Shown one piece after another: positions 16,254-25,395 of a stretch of DNA of 64,000 nt. Source of the stretch: Fusicatenibacter sp. (GTDB taxonomy: Bacteria > Bacillota > Clostridia > Lachnospirales > Lachnospiraceae). The notes under the pieces are model-generated. The model was not told the DNA's origin. It worked only from the letters and a program-made list of their open reading frames with translations, and searched no databases. A program made the position numbers and the translations under genes. The stretch lies in contig JALEOU010000071.1 of assembly GCA_022766945.1 (NCBI GenBank), positions 62,001 to 126,000 of the forward strand, given 5' to 3'. Every line of letters begins with the position of its first letter. The first letter of the stretch is position 1.

Positions 16254-18005
16254 ATTTTTATGCGCAAAAATAAAACCTATCATAAGAAAAAGATTGTCCT
16301 TCTCTTTTTCCTTTGCACGGCGCTTCTTTTGGTGCTTGTGGGTCGGCTGGTTTATCTGATGGTCTTTCGGTCAGATTACTATTCTGACAAAGCGGATGAA
16401 CTTCATGAACGGGAGCGGGATATTAAGGCACCCCGCGGTCAAATACTGGATGCGCAGAATAAAGTACTGGCGGCTAATCGCACTGTCTGTACGATTTCCG
16501 TAATTCACAGTCAGATCAAAGAACCGGAAAAAGTGATTGATATGCTGATAAAGGAATTGGGAATCTCCAGGGAAACAGCCACAAAACGAGTGGAGAAGCG
16601 ATCTTCTATCGAGCGTGTCATGACGAACGTGGATAAGGAAACCGGTGATCGAATCCGCAGCTATGGATATGAGGGCGTGAAAGTGGACGAGGATTTTAAA
16701 CGGTATTATCCCTATGGTGATCTTGCATCCAAAGTCCTTGGCTTTACCGGAAGTGATAATCAGGGGATTATTGGACTGGAAGTGAAATATGATGAGGTAT
16801 TGGAGGGGGTGAATGGAAAAATACTGACCACAACCGATGCAAGGGGAATTGAGCTGGATGGAGTTGGAGAGAGCCGTATCGAGCCGATTGCGGGCTATGA
16901 TTTGAAAATCAGTCTGGATGCCAATATCCAGAAGTACTGCCAGCAGGCGGCGGAAAAAGTGATGGAGGAAAAAGAAGCGGACAGTGTTTCTGTTTTGCTT
17001 ATGAATCCGCAGAACGGAGAAATCTACGCCTGTGTGAATGTCCCTGAATTTGATCTCAATGCCCCCTTTACCCTGAACAATGGTCAGAATACGGAAGGTC
17101 TTGGTGAAAAAGAACTGCAGGATCTGCGAAATAAAATGTGGAGAAATGAATGTATCAACGATACTTACGAACCGGGTTCGACTTTTAAGATTATTACGAT
17201 GTCAGCCGGCTTGGAAGAAGGAGTTGTCACTCCCACCGACGGGTTTTCCTGCTGCGGATATAAAGTAGTGGAAGATCGGCGGATCCACTGCCATAAACGG
17301 ACGGGGCACGGTGCGGAAACTTTCGTGCAGGGGGTTCAGAATTCCTGTAACCCGGTATTTATCGAGGTGGGGTTAAGACTTGGAGTGAAAAATTTTTGCA
17401 GCTATTTTCGACAGTTTGGACTCATGGATAAGACGGGGATTGATCTTCCGGGAGAAGCATCCACGATCATGCATAAGGAGGAAAATATTGGCCAGGTGGA
17501 ACTGGCCACGATGTCCTTTGGGCAGTCCTTTCAGATTACACCAATCCGTCTTGCGGCAAGTGTGTCTGCGCTGATTAACGGGGGAAAACAGATTACTCCG
17601 CATTTTGGTGTGGAAGTTCTGGATGCGGATGGAAATGTTGTTGAAGTTTTAAACTATGATACAGATAAAACAGTGATTTCGGAGGAAACCTCAAAATTGG
17701 TTCGGGAAATCCTTGAGACCGTCGTTTCAGAAGGCTCCGGAAAGAATGCGTACATTGAAGGGTATTCGATCGGAGGGAAAACCGCAACCTCACAGACACT
17801 TCCAAGGAGTGCCAACCGCTATATTTCTTCCTTTCTTGGATTTGCGCCGGCCGAGAACCCGACAGTACTTGGGCTTTGCATTATTCGGAATCCGCAGGGG
17901 ATTTATTATGGGGGGACGATCTGTGCTCCTGTGATGCGGGATATCTTTCAGAATGTCTTTCCTTATCTTGGCATTGAAAAGGAAGTTAGTGAAGAAAGTG
18001 AATAA
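16248..18005 (+). CDS. Second class B penicillin-binding protein (SpoVD/FtsI-like), KTA in place of KTG
   Basis: Bitopic transpeptidase. One N-terminal membrane helix (IVLLFFLCTALLLVLVGRLV, about 16-35), a dimer domain from APRGQILDAQNK, and a transpeptidase domain with SxxK (S311 in PGSTFK) and SCN. The third motif reads G-G-K-T-A-T (K511, A513) instead of the usual KTG. Protein features otherwise look intact, so it may still be active. No C-terminal PASTA domains. ATG 16248 is 6 nt after GGAG, both in a hairpin; an alternative ATG at 16260 lies just past the stem. Position after the first PBP gene suggests a division or spore-cortex transpeptidase. Confidence 0.92.
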   Translation: MGIFMRKNKTYHKKKIVLLFFLCTALLLVLVGRLVYLMVFRSDYYSDKADELHERERDIKAPRGQILDAQNKVLAANRTVCTISVIHSQIKEPEKVIDMLIKELGISRETATKRVEKRSSIERVMTNVDKETGDRIRSYGYEGVKVDEDFKRYYPYGDLASKVLGFTGSDNQGIIGLEVKYDEVLEGVNGKILTTTDARGIELDGVGESRIEPIAGYDLKISLDANIQKYCQQAAEKVMEEKEADSVSVLLMNPQNGEIYACVNVPEFDLNAPFTLNNGQNTEGLGEKELQDLRNKMWRNECINDTYEPGSTFKIITMSAGLEEGVVTPTDGFSCCGYKVVEDRRIHCHKRTGHGAETFVQGVQNSCNPVFIEVGLRLGVKNFCSYFRQFGLMDKTGIDLPGEASTIMHKEENIGQVELATMSFGQSFQITPIRLAASVSALINGGKQITPHFGVEVLDADGNVVEVLNYDTDKTVISEETSKLVREILETVVSEGSGKNAYIEGYSIGGKTATSQTLPRSANRYISSFLGFAPAENPTVLGLCIIRNPQGIYYGGTICAPVMRDIFQNVFPYLGIEKEVSEESE

Positions 18006-18016
18006 AGAGAAAACTG

Positions 18017-18045
18017 TTGATAAATACCATAAAAAGCTATATACT
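18017..18045 (+). promoter_or_regulatory. Probable internal promoter before murD
   Basis: -35 TTGATA (18017-18022), 17-bp spacer, -10 TATACT (18040-18045), in the 138-nt gap between the second PBP gene and murD. It would let murD-ftsW-murA-ftsQ be expressed apart from the mraZ promoter. Confidence 0.65.
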
Positions 18046-18143
18046 GAGGAAGGCAAAAGAGAAAATAATCGGTGCGCTGCACCAGGGATAAATGATAAAA
18101 GAAGAAAGCAGAACGGGTTGGTTTTGCCTGGATGGAGGTTATT

Positions 18144-19511
18144 ATGGAACTTGCAGGAAAAAAGGTTCTGGTATTCGGAACCGGGAAAAGCGGTATCGGA
18201 GCGGCGGATTTGCTGCGAAAAACAGGAGCAGATGTGATACTCTATGACGGAAACGGAAATCAGAATTCGGATGAGATTCTGGGACGTCTTGAGAATCCAA
18301 ATGGTGTACGTATCGTTCTTGGAAATTTTCCGGAGAAGCTGATGTCAGATCTGGATCTGGCCGTACTAAGTCCGGGTGTGCCCACAGATCTTCCGGAGGT
18401 ACTGGCGATGAAGGCACAGGGCATTCGTATCTGGGGCGAAGTTGAGCTTGCCTATGAGACAGGAAAGGGAACTGTGCTGGCGATTACGGGAACCAACGGC
18501 AAAACTACGACAACCTCACTCCTCGGAGAAATTATGAAAGCTTTCCGGGCAGATGTAAAAGTAGTGGGCAATATCGGAACGCCGTATACTTCTGTTGCCC
18601 TCGAGGAAACAGATGATACGGTTACAGTTGCAGAGATCAGCAGTTTCCAGCTGGAAACCATAGAGAAATTTCATCCGATGGCCAGCGCGATTACCAATAT
18701 CACGGAGGATCATCTGAACCGTCATCATACGATGGAGGAATATATCAGAGTCAAAGAACTGATCACAAAGAATCAGACAATGGAGGATCTTTGTGTACTG
18801 AATTATGAGGATGAGATTCTTCGGCCGTTTGGAGAACAGCTTAAGGCGGAACAGAAGGTGCAGGTGATGTATTTTTCCAGTCTTCGGGCTCTGGAAGAGG
18901 GAATGTACTATCAGGATGGAGGAATCTATCTCGCTGATGAAAATGGAACGCTTCTCGTGACAAAAACGGAGGATCTGAAGCTTCTGGGATTACATAATTT
19001 TGAAAATGTGATGGTGGCAGTAGCAATGGCCCTCCATGCAGGTGTCCCCATGGATACAGTACGCAAAGTGATCCGAAGCTTTGCCGGTGTGGAACATCGG
19101 ATTGAGTATGTCTGCGAGAAAGACGGCATTGTTTATTATAACGACTCCAAGGGAACGAATCCGGATGCAGCGATCAAGGGAATTCAGGCGATGAACCGTC
19201 CGACCCTGCTGATCGGCGGAGGATATGACAAACAGTCGACTTATGAAGAGTGGATCCGTGCTTTTGACGGAAAGGTACGGTATCTGGTGCTGATCGGAGC
19301 GACAAAAGAGAAGATTGCAGAGGCGGCGAGGGAGGTTGGCTTTACAGATATCCTGTTTGCAGGGGATTTAAAAGAGGCCGTACAGATCTGCCATCAGAAA
19401 GCGAATCCGGGCGATGCAGTGCTCCTCTCTCCGGCATGTGCAAGCTGGGATCAGTTCAAAAGTTATGAACAGAGGGGTGAACTGTTCAAGGAGTATGTAA
19501 GAGCCCTGTAA
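18144..19511 (+). CDS. murD: UDP-N-acetylmuramoylalanine--D-glutamate ligase
   Basis: Cytoplasmic Mur ligase that adds D-Glu to UDP-MurNAc-L-Ala. N-terminal Rossmann-like domain (KKVLVFGTGKSG), ATP site ITGTNGKTTTTSLLG, metal-binding EISSFQLE and ITEDHLNRHH, and C-terminal HRIEYV, NDSKGTNPDAAIKGI and SPACASWDQFKSYEQRG, all typical MurD blocks. ATG 18144 is 5 nt after ATGGAGG, while the ATG at 18132 lies inside that site. 455 aa is normal. murE, murF and mraY, often found next to murD, are absent here. Confidence 0.96.
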   Translation: MELAGKKVLVFGTGKSGIGAADLLRKTGADVILYDGNGNQNSDEILGRLENPNGVRIVLGNFPEKLMSDLDLAVLSPGVPTDLPEVLAMKAQGIRIWGEVELAYETGKGTVLAITGTNGKTTTTSLLGEIMKAFRADVKVVGNIGTPYTSVALEETDDTVTVAEISSFQLETIEKFHPMASAITNITEDHLNRHHTMEEYIRVKELITKNQTMEDLCVLNYEDEILRPFGEQLKAEQKVQVMYFSSLRALEEGMYYQDGGIYLADENGTLLVTKTEDLKLLGLHNFENVMVAVAMALHAGVPMDTVRKVIRSFAGVEHRIEYVCEKDGIVYYNDSKGTNPDAAIKGIQAMNRPTLLIGGGYDKQSTYEEWIRAFDGKVRYLVLIGATKEKIAEAAREVGFTDILFAGDLKEAVQICHQKANPGDAVLLSPACASWDQFKSYEQRGELFKEYVRAL

Positions 19512-19530
19512 AAAGCCCCTGGAAGAATGT

Positions 19531-20679
19531 ATGGCTTTTTCATCGGATGCATATGCTGTAAGGAAGGCGTGTGATCCGGCGGTGGATATGACGGATAACA
19601 AATCAAAACAGAAAATAGATGAAGTGCTGCTGGTATTAGTGCTGCTTCTCCTGGCGGGAGGCCTGGTGATTCTTTACAGTACCAGCGCTTACAATGGCCG
19701 GGTGAAATTTCAGGACCCGGCCTATTATTTTAAAAAGCAGCTTTTCTCCAGCCTGCTTGGACTCCTTCTGATGTATGTGATTTCAGAAATGGATTACCAC
19801 AGATTGTCCGAATGGGCGCCATGGCTGTATCTTGTATCCCTTGGTCTTTCGACAGCGGTACTCTTTTTTGGAAGCGAATACAATGGTTCCAGAAGATGGC
19901 TGACCATCGGCCCGCTGTCGTTTCAGCCTTCCGAATTCGCAAAAGTTGCGGTGATACTCTTTCTTTCCTGGGTGGTTGAGAAAACCCGTCGAAAGACAAC
20001 AAGTCTCTGGTTTATGATGAGTGTTCTCGCCAGCGCACTTCCGATTGTTGCACTGGTCGGGTCCAACAATCTGAGCACGGCGATTATTATTCTTGGGATT
20101 GCAATTTTTGTCATTTTTATCTCGAATCCAAAATATCTGCCGTTTCTTGGAATCGGAGGTGTGGGAATCGGATTTATCGGTATTTTCCTTAGCCTGGAAA
20201 GTTATCGTCTGGAAAGAATCGCAATCTGGAAAAATCCGGAAGCATATGAGAAAGGATTTCAGACCATACAGGGCTTATACGCCATAGGAAGCGGAGGGAT
20301 TTTCGGAAGGGGACTGGGAAGCAGTATGCAGAAGCTTGGATTTGTTCCGGAAGCACAGAATGATATGATTTTCTCTATTATCTGTGAAGAATCAGGTCTT
20401 GTGGGAGCCTGCATTGTAATTCTTCTTTTCGGACTTCTGATCTGGAGACTGATGGTTATCGCGGTGCATGCAAAGGATTTGTGCGGCGCACTGATTGCAG
20501 GAGGCATTATGGGGCATATTGCGCTTCAGGTCATCCTGAATATTGCAGTGGTGACTAATACGATTCCAAATACCGGAATTACACTGCCGTTTATCAGCTA
20601 TGGAGGAACCTCGGTGGTTTTTCTGCTTGGAGAAATGGGGCTGGCACTTTCTGTGAGCCGTCAGGACACCTTTTCGTAA
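19531..20679 (+). CDS. ftsW: SEDS-family peptidoglycan polymerase FtsW (or SpoVE)
   Basis: Integral membrane glycosyltransferase that works with a class B PBP in septal peptidoglycan synthesis. About ten hydrophobic segments; SEDS blocks NGSRRWLTIGPLSFQPSEFAK, GSNNLSTAIII, GRGLGSSMQKLGFVPEAQNDMIFSII and the C-terminal PNTGITLPFISYGGTS. ATG 19531 has GGAAG 5 nt upstream. An ATG at 19588 (start MTDNKSKQ), after a weaker GGTGG, would remove 19 residues and give a more usual N-terminus. Placement next to murD in the dcw block argues for FtsW/SpoVE over RodA. Confidence 0.93.
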   Translation: MAFSSDAYAVRKACDPAVDMTDNKSKQKIDEVLLVLVLLLLAGGLVILYSTSAYNGRVKFQDPAYYFKKQLFSSLLGLLLMYVISEMDYHRLSEWAPWLYLVSLGLSTAVLFFGSEYNGSRRWLTIGPLSFQPSEFAKVAVILFLSWVVEKTRRKTTSLWFMMSVLASALPIVALVGSNNLSTAIIILGIAIFVIFISNPKYLPFLGIGGVGIGFIGIFLSLESYRLERIAIWKNPEAYEKGFQTIQGLYAIGSGGIFGRGLGSSMQKLGFVPEAQNDMIFSIICEESGLVGACIVILLFGLLIWRLMVIAVHAKDLCGALIAGGIMGHIALQVILNIAVVTNTIPNTGITLPFISYGGTSVVFLLGEMGLALSVSRQDTFS

Positions 20680-20726
20680 TTTCTGCATATGGTAATCAGG
20701 AGTAGAAAGAGATGGGGTAAGGCAAA

Positions 20727-21989
20727 TTGGGTGTATATCATATCCTGGGAGGCAGACCCCTTCACGGTCGGATTACGGTACAGAAATCCAAAAATGCGGT
20801 ATTGCCTATGATTGCAGCAGCACTTCTTTGTGAGGAAACCGTGGTTCTGAAAGGGTGTCCGCATATTTCCGATGTCTGTGATATGGTGGAAATTCTGAAA
20901 ATGCTCGGAGCAAAGGTTTTGTGGGAAGGTTCTGATTTGTACCTGGAGTGTAAAACAGTTGAAAATGATACCGTCGAAGGAGCGCTGGCCGAGAAAATGC
21001 GCTCCTCTGTTCTTTTTCTGGGAAGTCTTCTGGGAAGAAAAGGAAGGGCTGTTGTGCATGCGCCGGGAGGATGCACAATTGGAAAGAGGCCTACGGATCT
21101 GCACCAGATGGCACTTGCACGGCTTGGGGCACATGTGGAGGAAAAAAACTGTGAAATTATCGCAGAAGCAAAACGGCTGACAGGAACATTGATTGTATTT
21201 CCGAAAGTCAGTGTGGGTGCAACGGAAAATGCGGTGCTTTGCGGTGTCCTGGCAGAGGGAGTTACCGTTTTGGAAAATTGCGCCAGGGAACCGGAAATCT
21301 GGCATTTGTGTCAATTACTGAACAATATGGGCGCAAAGATTGAAGGGGCAGGGACATCCAGAATTGTGATCCGGGGAGTTGGCAGACTGCATGGGTGCAC
21401 CTTTCTGGTACCGCCGGACAGAATTGCTGCGGGGACTTATCTGATGGCCGGGGCAATTACCCGAGGAACAGTGATTCTGGAAGAAGCACCGGTGGAGGAA
21501 ATGGGGGCAGTTCTTGGCGTCTATGAGAAAATGGGTGGACAATATGCCATCATCGGTGGTACACTGGTAACGGACAGCCAAAATGTTCATCTGGCAGTTC
21601 CATATCTGGAAACTTCCGGTTACCCGGGATTTCCTACGGATCTTCAGTCTCTGTATCTGGCAGTGGCGGTGACGCTTGAAGGGAGCAGCCGGATTCGGGA
21701 AACGATTTTTGAAGACCGTATGAAAACAGCGGGAGAGTTAAGGAAGATGGGTGCAAAGCTAAAGATAGAGGATCAGGAGATCTGTACAGAAAACAGCAGA
21801 TTGCTGGGTGCTGATGTGACTTCCACAGATCTGAGGGGAGGCGCGGCTTTGGTTATTGCAGCTCTTGGAGCAAAGGGAATCACAACGATTCGCAGGATTC
21901 ACCTGATGGAACGGGGTTATGAGCGTTTCCCTGAGAATCTGTCTGCACTTGGAGCGAAGATTCTGGTGGAGAACGAAGCGCTTGTCTGA
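20727..21989 (+). CDS. murA: UDP-N-acetylglucosamine 1-carboxyvinyltransferase (TTG start)
   Basis: First committed step of peptidoglycan synthesis: transfers enolpyruvate from PEP to UDP-GlcNAc. KSKNAVLPMIAAALL at the N-terminus (catalytic Lys), and the loop HAPGGCTIGKRP with C116, the residue attacked by fosfomycin, so the enzyme has the sensitive form. FPTDLQS and the terminal RGGAALVIAALGAKG and RGYERFPENLSALGA blocks are present. No in-frame ATG is available: the ATG at 20712 is followed by TAA. TTG 20727 is therefore used, with a weak TAAGG upstream. It occupies the place where murG is often found in dcw clusters. Confidence 0.94.
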   Translation: MGVYHILGGRPLHGRITVQKSKNAVLPMIAAALLCEETVVLKGCPHISDVCDMVEILKMLGAKVLWEGSDLYLECKTVENDTVEGALAEKMRSSVLFLGSLLGRKGRAVVHAPGGCTIGKRPTDLHQMALARLGAHVEEKNCEIIAEAKRLTGTLIVFPKVSVGATENAVLCGVLAEGVTVLENCAREPEIWHLCQLLNNMGAKIEGAGTSRIVIRGVGRLHGCTFLVPPDRIAAGTYLMAGAITRGTVILEEAPVEEMGAVLGVYEKMGGQYAIIGGTLVTDSQNVHLAVPYLETSGYPGFPTDLQSLYLAVAVTLEGSSRIRETIFEDRMKTAGELRKMGAKLKIEDQEICTENSRLLGADVTSTDLRGGAALVIAALGAKGITTIRRIHLMERGYERFPENLSALGAKILVENEALV

Positions 21990-22013
21990 GAAAAAGGGGA
22001 GATTCAAAGAAAC

Positions 22014-23042
22014 ATGAAGCAGAAGAAGGGCAAAAGAATCAGCAGAAAGAAAAAGTGGAAACTTGCAGCCGCATTTTCGGGCGGTGTTGGTCTTGGAGTA
22101 CTTCTTTTCCTTGGCGCGTTTCAGGTATGCCATGTGGAGGTAAACGGCAATACACGGTATACTGAAGAGGAGGTCCGTGAAATGGCCATGGAGGATTCGT
22201 TGGCGTTTAATACGTTTTTGCTGACAACATTTCATTCCAGAGTGGATATGGGCAGCATTCCGTTCATGGAATCCCTGGAATTTGAGTATGTATCAAACGA
22301 TACCGTCCGAATCAATGTCACGGAAAAGAAAACAATCGGATATGTGGAATTTGAGAATCAGAAAGTATACTTTGATAAAGATGGAATCGTACTTGAATGC
22401 ATACCGGATGGGAGTGCAGCAAAGGATGTGCTCGTATCAGAGCCGCTTGAAAGTGATACCGTCGATGCAGTTCAGGAAGGCGCCGGGGGGAATACACCGC
22501 CGGATCCTTCTGCCGGGGAGAGCGCATCAGATGTGTCGCCGGAGAATCCTGCGGGAGATTCTACAGATGTAACCGCAAAGGATACGGAAAATGTGGTACA
22601 GGAGACGGAGTCGCTTGCATCGGATACGATTCAGAGCGCGAGGGTTACGGTATCGGAATTTCATCCGACGCTGGAAAATGTGCCGTTGGTTACGGGACTG
22701 GTGTTTGATTCTGTGGAAGAGAATCAGCCGCTGAACGTGGAAGATCCTTCGGTGTTCCGAACGATTCTGGCCATTACCTGGATGATTGAGAAATATGATA
22801 TTTCTCCGGATTATGTGGAATTCTGTGAAGACGGCCGGATTGTGCTGCATTATTATGATACCGTGCGTGTCCTGCTGGGGCAGGATGATAACCTGGAGGA
22901 AAAGATGACGAAACTTTCCGCGATTCTTCCAAAGCTTGCCGGGATGTCGGGTGTCCTGCATATGGAAGATTATACAGAAGAGAATGGAAATTTCGTCTTT
23001 ACCAAAGATGTGGCAGAGGAAGAGGCAAAGCCGGAAGAATAA
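22014..23042 (+). CDS. ftsQ: Cell division protein FtsQ/DivIB
   Basis: Bitopic division protein. A lysine/arginine-rich N-terminus (KQKKGKRISRKKKWK), one membrane helix (about 20-38), then a POTRA domain beginning at FQVCHVEVNGNTRYTEEEV. Between about residues 140 and 210 lies a Ser/Asp/Glu/Thr-rich, low-complexity insertion, followed by a second folded part ending near residue 330. The insertion is unusual, but both flanking parts match the family layout. It is expected to form a complex with the FtsL-like protein. ATG 22014 lies 24 nt after murA, after a GGGGAG site. Followed by ftsZ, with its own promoter. Confidence 0.88.
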   Translation: MKQKKGKRISRKKKWKLAAAFSGGVGLGVLLFLGAFQVCHVEVNGNTRYTEEEVREMAMEDSLAFNTFLLTTFHSRVDMGSIPFMESLEFEYVSNDTVRINVTEKKTIGYVEFENQKVYFDKDGIVLECIPDGSAAKDVLVSEPLESDTVDAVQEGAGGNTPPDPSAGESASDVSPENPAGDSTDVTAKDTENVVQETESLASDTIQSARVTVSEFHPTLENVPLVTGLVFDSVEENQPLNVEDPSVFRTILAITWMIEKYDISPDYVEFCEDGRIVLHYYDTVRVLLGQDDNLEEKMTKLSAILPKLAGMSGVLHMEDYTEENGNFVFTKDVAEEEAKPEE

Positions 23043-23072
23043 CGGGAATTTCGAAAAAAATGAAAAAAACTG

Positions 23073-23101
23073 TTGATTAATTTTGGATTTAATTATATTA
23101 T
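23073..23101 (+). promoter_or_regulatory. Probable ftsZ promoter
   Basis: -35 TTGATT (23073-23078), 17-bp spacer, -10 TATTAT (23096-23101), in the AT-rich gap between ftsQ and ftsZ. An overlapping TATATT at 23094 has a shorter 15-bp spacer. A separate promoter fits the high level at which FtsZ is needed. Confidence 0.65.
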
Positions 23102-23186
23102 ATCTGTATGTATGACTATGAAAATACAGGACTATAGTAGTGTTTGAAGTGATAGACAGCAGGTCAGATAAAGGAGGAAGTTCAAA

Positions 23187-24365
23187 TTGTTAGAAATCAT
23201 GACAAATGAGGCAGAATCATCTGCAAAGATTATTGTGATCGGTGTGGGTGGTGCAGGAAATAATGCTGTGAATAGAATGGTTGAAGAATCCATTGGCGGT
23301 GTTGAATTTGTTGGCGTGAATACAGATAAACAGGCTTTGACTCTCTGCAAGGCACCGACGATCCTTCAGATCGGCGAGAAGCTTACCAAAGGGCTCGGTG
23401 CAGGTGCGAAACCGGAAGTTGGCGAGAAAGCTGCTGAGGAGAGCGTAGAGGAATTGAAGCAGATTATGGAAGGCGCAGACATGGTGTTCGTTACCTGTGG
23501 TATGGGCGGCGGAACCGGAACCGGCGCTGCACCTGTTGTGGCAGGAGTCGCAAAAGAGATGGGCATCCTGACGGTAGGCGTTGTGACGAAGCCTTTCAAG
23601 TTTGAAGCAAAAACCCGTATGAGCAATGCTTTGATGGGAATTGAGAAACTGGAACAGAATGTTGATACATTGATTGTGATCCCCAATGACAAGCTTCTTG
23701 AGATTGTAGATCGCCGTACGACCATGCCGGAAGCATTGAAGAAGGCAGATGAGGTATTACAGCAGGCGGTTCAGGGTATTACAGATCTGATCAATCTGCC
23801 GGCTCTGATTAATCTGGATTTCGCAGATGTTCAGACAGTTATGACAGACAAAGGAATTGCACATATCGGTATCGGTGAGGCGAAGGGCGATGATAAAGCA
23901 CTGGAAGCTGTACAGCAGGCAGTATCCAGCCCGCTTCTTGAGACCACTATTGAAGGTGCAAGTCATGTAATCATTAATATTTCCGGAGACATTTCTCTAA
24001 TGGATGCAAATGATGCAGCAAGCTATGTACAGAATCTTGCAGGAGAGGATGCCAATATTATTTTTGGCGCGATGTATGATGATTCTGTTACAGATACTGC
24101 AAGAATTACCGTAATTGCTACCGGTCTGAATGATGCGACTGCAAAGCAGCCCAGCGTCAGCCGCAAAGAGCCTGCAAAGGATTCCAGGAAGAACGCATTT
24201 TCCAGCAACAGTTATCAGATGCCGTCCTATACTGCTCCGAAGACAGCGCCGACTCCGGCACCGGCACCGCAGCCTCAGGTGAGAGCTCAGGCACAGACGG
24301 GCATGACCAGTAATGTACCGAAGAAGGATATCCAGATTCCGGACTTCCTGAAAAACAGAAGATAA
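23187..24365 (+). CDS. ftsZ: Cell division GTPase FtsZ (TTG start)
   Basis: Tubulin homologue that forms the Z-ring. GTP-binding domain with [15 protein letters not shown], the tubulin signature [10 protein letters not shown] (about residues 108-117), and [11 protein letters not shown] with the T7 catalytic loop. A Pro/Ala/Thr/Gln-rich linker (about 320-375) leads to the C-terminal peptide [11 protein letters not shown], which matches the conserved tail that binds partner proteins. TTG 23187 is 9 nt from a perfect AGGAGG (23172-23177); the ATG at 23199 is 21 nt away and too far. No ftsA precedes it. Last gene of the cluster. Confidence 0.97.
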   Translation: MLEIMTNEAESSAKIIVIGVGGAGNNAVNRMVEESIGGVEFVGVNTDKQALTLCKAPTILQIGEKLTKGLGAGAKPEVGEKAAEESVEELKQIMEGADMVFVTCGMGGGTGTGAAPVVAGVAKEMGILTVGVVTKPFKFEAKTRMSNALMGIEKLEQNVDTLIVIPNDKLLEIVDRRTTMPEALKKADEVLQQAVQGITDLINLPALINLDFADVQTVMTDKGIAHIGIGEAKGDDKALEAVQQAVSSPLLETTIEGASHVIINISGDISLMDANDAASYVQNLAGEDANIIFGAMYDDSVTDTARITVIATGLNDATAKQPSVSRKEPAKDSRKNAFSSNSYQMPSYTAPKTAPTPAPAPQPQVRAQAQTGMTSNVPKKDIQIPDFLKNRR

Positions 24366-24386
24366 GCAGCGCAAAAAAGCTGAAAG

Positions 24387-24442
24387 AAAAAGAGTCCCAG
24401 TCGATGGATCAAAAATTGGTCCGTTTTGACTGGGGCTCTTTT
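24387..24442. terminator. Terminator between ftsZ and aroE
   Basis: Arms AAAAGAGTCCCAGTC (24388-24402) and GACTGGGGCTCTTTT (24428-24442) pair over 15 bp with one G-U pair. T-run on one end and A-run on the other, so it may serve both convergent genes. Confidence 0.88.
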
Positions 24443-24466
24443 GCGTGATCCGGTGTCTCCGGAAGA

Positions 24467-25354
24467 TTATGCCCGATCAGAGAAATACAGCTGCTTGATA
24501 TGCTCCACCGGCATATCCTTTCCGGTCCAGATCCGAAAAGCTTCCGCACCCTGATACAGAAGCATATACATACCGTTGAAGATTTTACAGCCGGATTGTT
24601 CTGCAAGTGAAAGCAGTTTGGTCTTGCGTGGATTGTAAATCAGATCCGACACGATCAATCCTTCGTGAAACAGGCTGGTATCTTCAATAATGGAGTGGTC
24701 TGTATCCGGAGCCATTCCAACCGACGTGGCATTGACCAGGATAGTACTTTGAGCCAGACTGGAACGAAGGGATGTAATGTCTGCCTGATCATACAATGCG
24801 GCATGACAGTCGGTGGTTTCATTCACAGCATCGATCAGCTCTTTCATTCTGGGATAGAAGCGGCTGGAAGAACGAATGAAGACATTCAGTTCCTTTACGC
24901 CGTCCAGAGCAGCCTGTGCGCAGACTGCGGAAGCGGCACCTCCACCGCCCATGAGAGTCATGGTCTTTCCGATAATATCGTAGCCTGCATCAATCACAGA
25001 CTGCATATAGCCTACACCGTCTGTAGTGGTTCCGATCAGGCGTCCATTGTCATTTACAACTGTATTTACTGCTTTTGTGAGGCGGGCTGCAGGTGAAATT
25101 TCATCGAGCAGTTCCACTACGCGGTTTTTATTGGGCATCGTCAGGTTAAAGCCCCTGGCACCCATGGCTTTGAGTCCTGCAACAGCCTCGGGCAAAGTTT
25201 CCTCTGTCACATCAAAACAGAGATAAATATAGTCGAGATTCAGGCAGCGAAAAGCCTCGTTATGCATAAGAGGAGAAATGCTGTGAGCGACCGGGCTGCC
25301 AAGCAATCCGGTCAGCTGTGTATGGCCGGTGATTGGAATATCCTGTATTATCAT
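24467..25354 (-). CDS. aroE: Shikimate dehydrogenase
   Basis: NADPH-dependent reduction of 3-dehydroshikimate to shikimate. Substrate-binding blocks GLLGSPVAHSISPLMHNEAF and LTMPNK (catalytic Lys), then NTVVNDNGRLIGTTTDGVGY with the conserved Asn and Asp, and a cofactor loop LMGGGGAASAVC. ATG 25354 has AAGGAG upstream; the longer frame to 25393 has none. It is divergent from aroD, the preceding pathway step. In some relatives AroE/YdiB-type enzymes use quinate, so substrate range is not certain, but the aroD neighbour favours the shikimate pathway. Confidence 0.94.
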   Translation of the reverse strand: MIIQDIPITGHTQLTGLLGSPVAHSISPLMHNEAFRCLNLDYIYLCFDVTEETLPEAVAGLKAMGARGFNLTMPNKNRVVELLDEISPAARLTKAVNTVVNDNGRLIGTTTDGVGYMQSVIDAGYDIIGKTMTLMGGGGAASAVCAQAALDGVKELNVFIRSSSRFYPRMKELIDAVNETTDCHAALYDQADITSLRSSLAQSTILVNATSVGMAPDTDHSIIEDTSLFHEGLIVSDLIYNPRKTKLLSLAEQSGCKIFNGMYMLLYQGAEAFRIWTGKDMPVEHIKQLYFSDRA

Positions 25355-25395
25355 GTTCCTGTACTCCTTATAAAAATGTGTTTCATAGACCAAAA

